Of a stretch of 64,000 nucleotides of DNA, positions 40,849 through 52,730 are shown one piece after another. The stretch is taken from assembly GCA_951812925.1 (NCBI GenBank), contig OX638368.1, forward strand, positions 157,652,492 to 157,716,491, read 5' to 3'. The translations under genes were made by a program, and so were the position numbers. The stretch's first letter is position 1. The number at the start of each line of letters is the position of its first letter. This DNA comes from Calliopum simillimum. Taxonomy: Eukaryota; Arthropoda; Insecta; Diptera; Lauxaniidae. The notes below the pieces were generated by a model. That model was given only the letters and a program-made list of their open reading frames with translations, had not been told where the DNA came from and ran no database searches.

Positions 40849-42104
40849 TTACATATCTTCGATTTTAAAATTATGTCCAGTACCAGGTGATATCGTTATG
40901 GAATCAATTATTTGCGTTTCATTGCAACGTGATTCATTGGCCACATCAGCAGCTCTTGTGGCCAAAGAGGAACTATTTCGATCAACATCAATATCCCCAG
41001 GAGAATGCATATAATTTGGTGATAATTCAGCAGCATTTTGGACCAATACAACTTGTTCGGTAATATTTGTTGACAAGCCCCTATCACGACCACTGCCACC
41101 AACTCTATGTTCACTTGAATGATGTGAATGAGAAAGGGGAGAAGATTTCATAGTGCGTCCATTGGAAGCTGCAGATTCAATTGAATTGCAACGTTGTTGC
41201 TGATGCTGGTGGGGGTTATGGTCATTCAAATTCGAAGGACTGTGAGGCGATTGTCTCGTCGTCGTTACGCCTGATGTAAGCACTTGATTAGAATTTAAAT
41301 TTGAGCTATCACGCACGCGTGGTGAATGTGGGGTTGCCACTGCGTTCATCATTGTTGGTAGATGCATTATATTGACGTTTTGCATCATATTTTGTATGAC
41401 GCTGCTTTGAGTTTGTGATATTGGAGGAGTTAGATTTGTTGTTGCGCCTGAGTGACTAAATATTAAACTGTTGTTGTTGTTGACATTTGACAGTGGCGCT
41501 ATAGTATGTTGTTGTATCATTAGGTTAGGATGTGCTGATTGTGTTAAATGCGGATGTGAATGCAATTGTGGAGGAGACTTTGATTGTTGATGTAGCTGCT
41601 GTTGCTGTTGTTGCAGAGTCGCTTGTGCATTTTGTTGCTGTGTTATGTTTAAGCTATGCGGGAACATGTTTGAAGTTGAACGCAAATTAGAAAATCCTCC
41701 ACTTCCTCCTACATTACTGATACTGCTAATTCCTCCAGCAGCAGCAGCAACAGCTCCACTTTGTATTGAAGGCGGTATATTGCTTGCAGAAATGCCGCCA
41801 CAATGTGAGTTAGCTGCTGATACAGTGAGGCTACTTGAAGTGCAACTGTCATTAAAATATCCACCACCAGGCATAGTGGGAGGAGGTCCATTGCGCATAT
41901 GCGGCGGATGATTGTGTACACCAGTTGCAGATATTACGCGACCCTGATGTGTTATACAGCGTGCGCGACACATGCTAATGCGATATGACTTACACAGCCA
42001 ATAAGTTTTCATACCCTGTTGAGTGGCGACAGTGTTGTTGCGATTAAATACGCAATTTCCATGCAGCAAAGACGTGGATGAGAGCATTGTAATGTTGTTA
42101 CTGC
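40849..42104 (-). CDS. Alternative terminal exon A: FLYWCH zinc finger of a BTB transcription factor
   Basis: A strong acceptor (pyrimidine tract, then CTAAAG at 42105-42110) opens the exon, and it ends at a TAA at 40849. Entered in phase 1, it begins SSNNITMLSSTSLLHGN and gives a FLYWCH finger: CVFNRNN, KTYWLCKSY, MCRARCITHQGR and VHNHPPHM. About 330 residues of low-complexity Ser/Asn/Gln/His-rich sequence follow, including poly-Gln, of the kind found in fly transcription factors. The Cys-Cys-His-His ligands are in place. It shares the splice phase of exon B, so the two give different C-termini to one BTB N-terminus. Confidence 0.88.
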
Positions 42105-42899
42105 CTTTAGAGCAGAAGCAAAACAGATCGCACGGCAGCAAATTAAATATAAGTAGTTATTATAAGTTAGTTCAATTAATATTAGGTATTGTTAATTATT
42201 TTTTTTAGAAGATCGTGAAGTTATTAACAAATATAATTTTGAGGAGAAACAAATCCCTACTCAAAAGCGACACAAATTAATGAAATATATATTTTTTGTA
42301 CAACTAGCTGCTAAGTGCGGTTGGAATGCAGTGCAGTTGTTATGTAAAATTGTGTAAATTTAAAAGAATATTTACATTAGGGATAAAGTTAGCGCTTAAA
42401 CAAAAAAATTATTAAACAAGCAATCTTAGGCTCTGTAGTCAAAATTCCAGAGAAATTGGAAACAAAAAATTATGAACTATAGTCCTCAACCTCCTCGAAG
42501 CTGTACTTTTACAAAGACATGACAATAAGAAAAGGGTCTTTACTAGTTTCACTAGTCTCTGGACAAGATCTTTAAAAGAATTTATGTTAATATCGAAAAA
42601 AAGTTTAATTTTAAATTGCTTCGATACTCAACAGCTCTATGCAAGAAAAGCTTAGAACATTTTGTTAATATCGACATTTATTCTACTAAAGTTCTCGTTT
42701 AGCGACAAGTAAAAGTATTATAATAAGCCATGGCATTGTTTTATTTTGTAAGCTAACAAAGAGTGATTCTTTAAATAACAAAATAAATAAATTTAAAAAT
42801 TTTCGATATTTTAGTGAGAGTTATTCCATTTTTACAAATAAAATATTCTGTAAATTAAGACAAAGAGAAATTAAAACTTTCGTATATTGCTCGATTTAA

Positions 42900-44190
42900 T
42901 TTGATATCTGTGGACTTTTTCGATGTTTTTCCAATAATATCAGGTTCGTGCCGGTTTTTTCAGTGTTTTCGGATACTTTTCGATAATTTGTGATTATTGC
43001 CGAATTTTTCGATAATATCAGGATCTAGCCGATTTTTTCATTGTTTTTCGAAGATTTCTGATTTGTGATTAATTCAGGTTCCTATAGACGTTTTCGATTA
43101 ATTTCGACTCCTGAAGACTGTTTCAATGTTGATTGAAAATTTTAGACTTCCTTTGAATTATGAACTAGTAAGGGTGTAACCTTTGGCATGGCCAAACATT
43201 AAATACTCCACACTGCAGTATTTTGAAAATTTTAGCTTGTACGGGAGGTGCCACGACCTCTTGTCCGAATTTACATGGCTTTTGATCAGACTTGCACTTA
43301 CTATTCTCAGTGTCTGAGTGAAATTTGGTTGGATTACCTCAAAAAACGTTGTCGTTATCGCATTTTGAAGTTTTGCTTATATGGGAGGTGCCAGGCCCTC
43401 TTACCTGAGGTCGCCTAGTTTTTGCTCAGGGCTTGCCTTTACGGTTTTTACTGCCAGAGTGAAATTTTATTGGATTTTTTAAAAAAATGTTTACAGTATG
43501 CACGATTTCGTCTGGTTTTTGCTCAAAACATGCACTTGCAGTTCTTAATGCCTGAGTGAAATTTAGTTGGATTTTCTCGAAAAACGCTTTCTGTATAGCA
43601 TTTTGAAACTTTTGCTTATAGGGGAGTTGTCACGGCCTCTTTTCCGATTTCGTATAGTTCTTAGTAAGAGCTTGCGCTTACCGTCCTTAGTATATATGTG
43701 AATAATGGTTGCATTATCGTGAAAAACACTCCTAAAGTTGCATTTTGAATATATTTTTTTGTATGGCAGGAGTGTTAGTTAGTTGACCGATTTCGTTGAT
43801 TTCAATAATTAGAGCTAACTTTGACAACGGAGGTAGTGTACCAAATTTTATCAAATTATCTTGCTTAGTTTTCCCGTGAAAAATATTTCCACAGACAGCC
43901 TTCCAGACAGACAGCCGGACATGGCTATATCGACCCAGGGATGACGCTGATCTAGGATATCCATACCTGCCACGCCTCCTTTTTTGCCTTAGAAACAGAA
44001 GGACAAAGTGAATATACACTGGGTGAAGGGTATAAAAATATCGAAAAAGTTCACAGTAATTAAAGATTATTGAAAAACATTGAAAAATTCAGCAAGAATC
44101 AGAAATTATAAAAAAGTATTCGAAAAAACTTAAAAAATCCACAAGGGCCAATATTATCGGAAAACATCGAAAAGTAATCGAAATAAATTT
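42900..44190. repeat. Composite repeat: TTTTCGAT-rich inverted arms around a satellite-like array
   Basis: Arms at 42900-43160 and 44040-44190 are rich in TTTTTCGATG and AATAATATC or their complements. The middle (about 43166-44035) holds about five diverged units of roughly 150 bp, each starting near ATTTTGAA and containing a GGGAGGTGCCA-like phrase and TGAGTGAAATTT. The same array lies in the opposite orientation at 54291-55385. Confidence 0.55.
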
Positions 44191-44289
44191 TTCAATTTGT
44201 TATAAATGAAAGAAATAAATTTTGAATTTGGGACATTCTTTGTGGAATGAGTCAAATCTGGATGTAATTAAGTTTTAAGCCCGAATATT

Positions 44290-45075
44290 TCGAATTATTA
44301 GTCGACAGGGTGTCAAAGTGGTAGCTTATGTTGATGATATTCTTTTGCTTGTGACTGGTCGTGACTTTAATATTTTAAGTGACATCATGTCTCAAGCACT
44401 TAAAAACATAATACTGTGAACTATAAAGCGAGTTTTCAAAATGCTAAATATCTGAGTGTAATCCTTGATAAAAAAACTATCTGGAAGCTTAATATAGAAG
44501 AGCAGGGAAAGCATGCGTTGCTTTTTACGCATACTAACCTAACGGATGTTTTACAAATCTTGTAGTCATAAGCCAAAAGTAGTATTGTGGATGTATGGGG
44601 CTTTCATTAGACCAATTCTGATTTATGGAATTCTTGTCTGGTATTATTGTCTGGCGCATTTTGCCGCTCTTAACGCTTTGCTTCACTCAGAAACTCTTGA
44701 TATTTACGCTAAAGGAGTTGTAGCAAAAATTGCACTCAGGGTGAAGAAATCTGGTTCTTGCAGATCGAAACCTTATGGCCATAGTAACATTTTTGCACAA
44801 TTCGCTGGCTGTGTTATTGATAGTGGAACTGATGTAACATTCTCAGCCAACTTTCAAGTGAAAATGCAAGGAAGGGCTGGACTCCGATTCTAAATTCAGA
44901 AGAAATATAAACTGACGGCTCCAAAATGCAGTCTGATGTAGGTACTTTTCCAAAGACTTGAACAGCAGCGAGTCTTTTGCTTTACCCCGCCAGTGCAGGG
45001 TATTTCAAGCGGAAATTCTAGCTGTTTGGAAAGCATGCCAAATTATTAAACTCAAAATTTATGAACGCGGAGTTT
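44290..45075 (+). pseudogene. Non-LTR retrotransposon fragment (RT and RNase H remnants)
   Basis: The reverse-transcriptase box VVAYVDDILLLV lies near 44310-44345, followed by NAKYLSVILDKKTIW and a conserved FIRPILIYGILVWY segment (about 44605-44645). The start of an RNase H (TDGSKM near 44910) then leads to a segment ending VFQAEILAVWKACQII (about 45000-45050). Frameshifts and stops separate the pieces. The YxDD box and RNase H order fit R1/I-type non-LTR elements. It lies in the intron of the minus-strand BTB gene in the opposite orientation. Confidence 0.75.
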
Positions 45076-46881
45076 AATTAATTCGGATATTTTAAATATT
45101 TTCGGACACAACATACATTAAGTACAGTATGACTTTCGTGTTTTTTTTTTTTTTTTTTTCTTGCAAAATACAGGGTAAATTTCTGAAAATTTAAGATTTT
45201 AAGGCGTATCGTAGCTCGAGGAAAAGGGGTAAAACAGCATAGCTGTGCGTTAAAAAAAAGTGATGAAGCTTCAATTTTCAATTTTGATCATAACTCTCAC
45301 ATTTTTAAAAAATTGTTCAGATTTGGAAAAAGAAGAGTACACAAATAACTAATATTTACAAAAAATGGGCGTGGTTAAAAATCAAGTACGTTCACCTCCC
45401 ATATGACTAAAAATTAAAAAAATAACTTAGATTTTTCATCAGATATTGTTTAAATTTAGTGAAATAAGAGTATAAAAATAAGTCATGATTTTCCCGAAAA
45501 ATAGGCGTGGTCTCATGTACAAAAACCAATTTTTATTAAAAAAATAATTTATTTTCAAATGACAAACAAAATTTTTTCCTTACAAAAATAGCAATAAGTA
45601 TATATGACTAATGTTATGGGCAAAAGTGGCGGCTACAAATTGGGGAGAAGATAAACAATACTTCAAGCTATCAAATCATGCCAAAAAATCGCTGGGACCA
45701 AGTGGAACTATTTTTGGCGCTCTAGCTTATAACATACTTTATAGAAATTTTGGGTTTCTTAGGAATACGCCACTTTTACCGTTATTTTTTTTCTTTTATG
45801 AAAGTTAGTGGAACACCAAAATATTCAGGAAAGAAAAGAGTTAAAAGGATGTATCCGTAAAAATATTTAAAATTGTAAACAAATCTTGTCCAGCGATTTT
45901 CATTTGGCTCAACTTTAATCACAGTTTTCGAAATCTTACAGTTTTCTATGTTCTGGCATTTGTGCTCTGTACAGTATACGTCGAAACTATTTTATTTGCT
46001 CGATCAATGATATCCTGAACAATAGTTTTCAAAGTATCTTCTTGAAATTTCCCGGGATTAAAGTTTTTTTTTTTTGGACTTTTGGCCCGGATATTTAGTG
46101 CGATCCTGAGAATTTAGTTTAATGTAGGTCAAATTTACTTAAATTTGTCTAATAATTTCTTTATTTAATTGTTATTTCGGCAACGACGTATATTTTTATC
46201 AAGATACACAGTTCGTTATTGTGGTCTGTGGAATTTGGTAAAATTGATGAATAGTGTTTGTTTTTCTGCGTCTGTTTAATATAAAATTTCATGAAATCGA
46301 ACGCAGCGTTGGCATAGCAACATTTTATTCCTCTTTCAGCAGCTTTATTTGTGTCTAACCAAATTGCACAGACCGGCGAGTAAGTCAAACGAATAAAATT
46401 TGAATATCTTATTCGTATACGTCGTTGATCTCGGGTTATAATACCATTTTTAATATTTAAGTACTAAAAAAACTATTTCGAAGCCCCTAAAATTGTTAGG
46501 CAAATGAAAATAGTTTCGCTAGTCTTTTTAGGTAAAAAAGAAATCAGTTTAAAAAAAATAAAAAATTATGAGCCTATGTTTTTAGAAAGAAGCTTATGAT
46601 AGAGTTAAAAACATGTAATTTAAGAGTAAGAGATTAAAGTCCAGTTAGAAACATGCCTCATGTGAAAAAGTGATTTTGTTTGTAAGTGTAATACATTTTA
46701 AAATATGCAAATGTAAATAATGTGTTTACCATGAGTTGTAAATATAAACTTTTGAAATTTTACAACACAAAAATGTATGACAGTTAAAATTTTAATTTCC
46801 AATATGATACAAACAAACCAGAAATGTGAAATGAAAAGCATTAGTAACATACAATTATTTTTTTAATATAAATAAACTTAC
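45076..46881. other. Intron DNA, no exon recognised
   Basis: Poly-T at about 45141-45160. Phrases such as GGGCGTGG near 45370 and 45505 recall the dispersed satellite units. No splice-supported coding segment is seen. Confidence 0.4.
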
Positions 46882-47733
46882 TTGGGGGTATGTCCATATG
46901 ATTACCAAAATTTTTTGAATAGTCATTGGGTAAATGCAAATCGCTTGAAAAATCAGCACCAGTATTCGATCCACTAGCATTCTTGTAAAGATTATATTCA
47001 AAACCAAATTGTGACCCAAATGAGCTACGCATTGACGGCGGTATTGAAGAACTGCTATTGCTGTGATCACCCTCTCTTTTAACATTACCTAATTCGTATC
47101 GATTGCTTCCTTCCCCCATCGATATATGCGGTATAGCTGATAGAAAAAAATCTTCCGGGCTTACATGTTCCATACCGCCAACACCACCACCACCATTTTC
47201 ATGTTCATCACTTTGTTCACCAGCTGAATTATCATGTGAAATTGATCTACGTAGCTGCTTTTTAGAATGGATCAATAAGGAATCAGTGTTAAAATCAGAG
47301 TTGCGTTTTAAATTCGAATAGGACTGAAGTGAATTTGGTGTATCTGGTGTATGTTTGGCTTGCTGATTTGTCGACAATGGCGTTGGTGATGATGATGGCG
47401 AAATATTTGCTTCAATAGCGGTTGTATCCGTTTTGAGGTGAGCACTTTTACTCATACCGTCATTATCAATTTTAGGTTCGCTTTCAACATTACTGCTTGT
47501 AATAGAGTCTGTACTACAAAGGTTGGTTGTAAGATTTTTTGCATTTTGAATGTCATTTGGAAATTTTTCCGATAGTGCAGATGTTGATGAGTTGGTAGCT
47601 AATCCTTTGATTTGCAATAATTGCCCAATTTTCATAAAAGATTGTAGTTCTGTGTGTTTAACATTTACAACACCTTGATACATAAACTCTAGCAGCTCAC
47701 ACATGATATTAAAGTGTACATCCTTTAGTATAA
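46882..47733 (-). CDS. BTB/POZ domain exon (second half) of the BTB-FLYWCH gene
   Basis: Acceptor TTTTAG precedes 47733 and donor GTAAGT follows 46882. The exon starts inside a BTB domain with ILKDVHFNIMCELLEFMYQG, then VVNVKHTELQSFMKIGQLLQ and IKGLATN, the last helices of the fold in tramtrack/bric-a-brac-type proteins. A linker of about 240 residues, rich in Ser/Asn/Pro with a Gly run (GGGGVGG), follows. BTB domains dimerise and recruit chromatin cofactors. The first half of the BTB and the start codon must lie upstream, and I did not find them before 64000. The 1-base phase at the donor fits both downstream FLYWCH exons. Confidence 0.88.
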
Positions 47734-48500
47734 CTAAAATAAAAGAACAAAAATGCACATATTAAATTATTACATTATTGGCTTTTAAATGCAAAAATGA
47801 AAATAAAAATTACGAATTTTATGTAAACGCAACAGATTGAAGTCTTTCTTGGTTAAGCTAAAGCTCAATTGAAAGTTAGAAAACATGAGATAATTTTGCC
47901 GAACGCCATGAGACGAGTTTTAATTCTGCAACCCAACCCAACTCACAGTAAATGTTTTTTTTATTATAAAGATGTTATGGTAAATAAACTATGTAAATTC
48001 GGTTTTTGAAAACAGGAGAGAAGTAAGAAATTCTCATTAAGAATTCACGCATGATTTTTCGCTCCATGGTGACAATTTAAAATGACAAATGCACGACAAA
48101 TTCATAGCTTTGGTCAAGATGTCTCGGAAACCATAAGTGATAGAGCAATTCTGCGACCAAATTCGGATGAAGCAGCGATAAATACATCGAAAATTACTAT
48201 TTTTGTTTTGGATTTTGTGAAGATCATTTGGTAACCGAAATTCGCGCCTGAAAATCGATTAGCTCGTTGACCGGTTTAAAAAAAAAAAATTTTGTATATT
48301 TAGATCCCAGTGAATAACATTGCATAAAGAAAACCTGGAGGACCTCGAGATATAACCGAGTTCAAACGACCCGTAAAGTCTAAATTTAAACTTCTTTGGA
48401 TGGTATAGAATACTATTGTGCTGAATATTTTATTGAGAACTGAAAAAATATGATAGAAAATTCTGTACAAAAGGTATACGCTTACTATTTCATATTTTAA
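47734..48500. other. Intron or upstream DNA, nothing coding recognised
   Basis: AT-rich. The phrase AAACCATAAGTGATAGAGCA near 48128 recurs near 63190 with one or two changes, so it belongs to a dispersed repeat. Confidence 0.4.
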
Positions 48501-48781
48501 TCATTAGCACCTGGAGACCGATTTCCGTTCGGTCGACAATCTGATCTGATAATTTTAATCGATGTTTTTTATCCATAGCTATCTTTTGTGATGGAAATTC
48601 GTATCTTTTCGCCTCCAATTTTCATGCTTCCAAAATGATAAATTTACCGATGAGAATAATAATAAGAAAAAACTCGGAAAGTATCAAATGGTATCGGAAA
48701 CAATATCAAAAGTTCAAAATTTATGGTTTTTGGTGAATTAGAAAAACGTAACAAAAATCGAAAAAAGGAAACCTAACGAAG

Positions 48782-49795
48782 CACAGTGGTCCGAAAGGCT
48801 AATCTAGATGGAATAAAGTCATAACTCCAGTTTGGAAGCAGCTAGAAGCCTGAAATTTTCAGCAATGAAATATATTATAGAACGGTATACGGACGGTATA
48901 CGTCAAGTCGGCGTGGCGCAACTTGTACATGGTATTAGGTAGAGATCCGATTTTTTAGGGTTTTACTTTATTATGGAAACAGTATTTTACATCAAAATGA
49001 AGGGTGTACGTCAAGTGGGCGTGGCACATGCCTTCTTCGTTTTTTTACTGATTTGAAGTTTAGTGAAAATAAAAAATTTTAAAATTAAAAAATAATTTTT
49101 ATTTACCTAATCATCATTAAAACAAAGCATCAGATGGTTAACACAAACAATTTCAATCCACCTAAATAATTTTCAAATATCTTCTTTCCTCGCTTCTTGT
49201 TAAATTACCCATTATAAAGCTATTTCCGTGCAATAGGTGTGTAACCTAAAAATGCAATAAAAATTTAAGGGGCACCTAGGGGCAGCTAATTTTTTCTTCA
49301 TTATTTACATGACAATTCATAGATAAGAGAAACATAAACAGTTTTGCAATATCGATCAATATGGGTAGTTAAAAGTTTAACTAAACTTTGGGCTGCACAA
49401 AAAAGTAGTAAAAAAATAATACACTTTTTACATTAATTTTTTCTACCCAAAAAATATTTTAATTGAACACATATTTACAGTAAAATTAATTCATACCTGA
49501 TTTAATTTAGGAAAAAAACAATAATTTAAAAAAGTTTTCTAGTTCACTCACACGAACTCTTCAAAGATACTGCTAAAAATAGACTGTGGTCTTATAATAA
49601 CTGCATTGATGCAATTGCTCATGTTTCGATCAACATAGCAAAAAAAATAATGCGTAAATGTAAACAAACAATATACCGTTATGAACTGTGGTTAATTCTC
49701 AATCAACTAGTTAAAAAGTTTCATGCTTTTGAAAAACTAGAAAATTGACTTTATTCCATCTAGATTGACCTTTCGGACCACTGTGCGAAGTAGCA
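48782..49795. mobile_element. 1.0-kb MITE with CACAGTG ends and 5-bp target duplication (Transib-like)
   Basis: CACAGTGGTCCGAAAGG at the left pairs with CCTTTCGGACCACTGTG at the right. Pairing continues through TCTAGATGGAATAAAGTCA, giving TIRs of about 40 bp. CGAAG flanks both sides (48777-48781 and 49796-49800). Transib transposons have CAC-AATG/GTG-type ends and 5-bp duplications. No transposase frame is present. Confidence 0.75.
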
Positions 49796-49800
49796 CTCCT

Positions 49801-51590
49801 TCCTTCTAGATTAATAAGTAAAAGAATAATTTACCTTGCCTGAAGTTGGAGAAAACGCTGTTTTCAGGCTAGTGGCGAAGCCAATAGGACTCTTACTTTG
49901 CCAGTTATGATCCTCTGAAGAGAATAAATTTCAGCCCCCACGCAAAGCAGGAAATATTATGGCTGCGTGGCTTAGCCCATTTTTTATCTCCAGGAATTCC
50001 CCTTAATGGCACTAACAAACTCCCTGCAGCAGATTTTAACTCAGTTTGAGTGTATTTTGGCTATAAATCAGAAATTTCATCCAAATATCTTGCTTTCGCT
50101 ATAACTCTGTAACGGCACATTTTAGTTATGAAATTTGAAGAGAAGATGCGAATGGACACGTATTATTGATTTTCATCAAAAAAACGAAATTTCGAAATGG
50201 TGTCGGTTAAGTCTTTTTGGAGGTTAGGGCTTGTTGTGTAACAATAATTATGTTTATTTTTTTATAATTTCGAAATGGGAAAATGATACGGAAATAGGAG
50301 TTGAATCATGACAAAATTCATTTACATATTTATTCAAATTTGATCTACAAGTTAAGAAAAAGCACAAATTTTTATTGTATTATATGTATGATAAGAATTT
50401 TTAATCAATTACTCAACTATAATTTTTAAAACATCAGACATTAAAATCTTTATATTTTTCGAATACCATATTAAGTATACTTTTTTACAAGGATTTATCT
50501 CTTTTCATTGAACTTTATTCCAAAGTTTATCTTTAAATATGGATTATTGATGCGTTGAATATACACATCGTTTATGTTACTGTACTCTGTACTTTTGTAA
50601 ATATCTCTGCTTTGATTAAATATAAATGTATATATATGTACATATTTATAATTTTTTCTACACTGAAAATTTAATTTTCATTTTGGATGTTGTATCGTTG
50701 ATTTTTGTAAGGGCCACAATAAATATGGTACTTGCTATAGACAAATATATATATTTTTTGTGTGTATTTACAAACACATACACACGCAAGATTTAATATG
50801 TCTACAACACGAGAGCATTTTGTTTTTGAGGTTAATAAGAACAACTGATAATATTGTAGTTAAGTAGATGTTGATGCTATTTTAGCTGCATCTAACGGAG
50901 ACAGAGATATTGCTTTGAAGATTTAATATGTCTTATCGAAATATTTTCATTATATTGTTTAATACAAACTGCGATAACATCTTTAAAATATCTGACCTCT
51001 TTCGTTTTTATATTACTTTCATAACACATACATTAATAGAAAATTTCTGATATTATTGCAATAATAACAAACAACATGTACAATGTTCAAAACTATATTT
51101 TGATCAGGAATTGTGATTCTAAACAATTTTTGTAATACCCATAATAGGTAGAAATTTTCCTATTGCTTTTTTGCATAACGTAATAAGTTTTTAAATACGC
51201 ATTATTTGTTTATGTAACTCACAGTTTTTATCCTTTTAAATTATTTTTTAAAATTCAAAAAGTTAAGAGAAGAGCTGCAAAGATATTCAGATTTTGGCGA
51301 AAATAAACTGAATAGTTACTATTTCAGAATTTTGTTTATGAATACTTACATAAGTGTTTATTGTAATTATAAAGTTATTATTGCTTTTTGAATTAATTTA
51401 ATGGATTTATGAGACAAATAAAAGCGATCGGAATGTGGGGACGTAAAAAGTTCCTGCGTTCTATATTCCGACCATTTGGTCGGACACAGGATTTTTGCAC
51501 TTGGTGAAAAAACATAGTTTTAAAAATGTATAATTTTTACTAGATTTGTAATGTAGTATATGAAATTCTACGTTGGGGGACCTGTATACG
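49801..51590. other. AT-rich DNA, nothing recognised
   Basis: No frame, hairpin or repeat unit stood out. CCGACCAT-like phrases near 51460-51480 and 51730 form a small direct repeat flanking the retrotransposon remnant. Confidence 0.35.
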
Positions 51591-51699
51591 TCCTACTTTT
51601 AATCAATCAGATTTGCCACAATTTAACTTGAAACTTATGCAATTTTAGCTTATTTTCTTGATTAATTAAGTGAAAGCGGTCGGAATGTGGGTGCATTAA

Positions 51700-52690
51700 A
51701 ATTTTAAAAATGTCCTGTGTTCCATATTCCGACCATATTTGCTTCCAAATATTTAAATTTAAATATTTTGTGCGACTTGGTTGCCATGAATTCCTGCATA
51801 ACCAGGAACCCACATGATTTTAACAATATTGTGAAAAGCAATAACATTGTTTCTAATTGAGATTGAAAGGTGATTAGGTCTGTTTGAGTATATAATAGAA
51901 TTAATACAAGCTTGACTATCGTGCAAATAAATGACTTCGATTTTGTACAAAGAACATGAGAAACAGCACAGTTAATAGCTGAAAGTTCAGCGGTACAAAT
52001 AGAGCAATATGGTTCAAGAATTTCATTTTTGATTAATCCTCCATTTTCATCTACAACGGCAAAAGAAGTACAATTAGCGTTTTTGGAACCATCAGAATAA
52101 ATAAATTTCCACCCATTAGATTTATGTTGGTTTCTAATATCTAAAAATAGTTGTCTATATGTTTCCGTGGAAGTAGAATTTTTACGCAATCTAGTAAGGT
52201 TAAGGATGAAATTGTTTTGATCTATAGCCCAGACTGGAGAGAATTCTTGTGAAAGTTTCGTATTGGGACGAAGATCTAAAGATTTGAATGCTTGTATAAA
52301 TAGTGGAAAGTTTCTTTGGAGTTCTTTTGTGAGAAAGAGTTTTGGTCACATCATCTTGGATTAATTTATTTGTACATAAATACAGTTTCGGTATTGGCGT
52401 GCAGTCAAAAGTTCAACTCTTTCTTGGATGGAGTACATACCAGCTTCAGTTAATATATTTTTTATGGGTGTTGTCGGAAAGGCACGAAGGCTACGGCGAA
52501 TGGCTGCGTGATAAGGAGATAAAACCCGCAGGTGAGTTTTAGCGCAGTGTCCATATATTGGAAGAGCGTAGTCTATTTTAGCCAGTATGATTGCTTTAAC
52601 AACGTTGATAAGTGAAGAAGGATGTACAATACTGTGTTTGCTAGATAAATATTTAATGATATTAAGTCTGGAGTTCAAGCTATCACGGAT
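51700..52690 (-). pseudogene. Non-LTR retrotransposon 3' fragment (RT tail and RNase H)
   Basis: Minus strand. The C-terminal part of reverse transcriptase (52678-52361) reads RLNIIKYLSSKHSIVHPSSL and AIILAKIDYALPIYG, with IRRSLRAFPTTPIKNILTEA later. RNase H (52110-51760) shows IYSDGSKN, TAELSAINCA, HDSQACINSI and WVPGYAGIHGNQVAQ, which carry the catalytic acidic residues. A frameshift near 51950 splits it. This order is typical of I/R1/LOA-like elements. It is broken and inactive. Confidence 0.8.
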
Positions 52691-52730
52691 GAAATGGCAA
52701 TGTTTAGCATATTAATTTGTTTAAATGATA

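Noticed and set aside
41645..41911. Plus-strand Pro/Leu-rich frame
   Set aside because: Antisense shadow of the low-complexity region of FLYWCH exon A.
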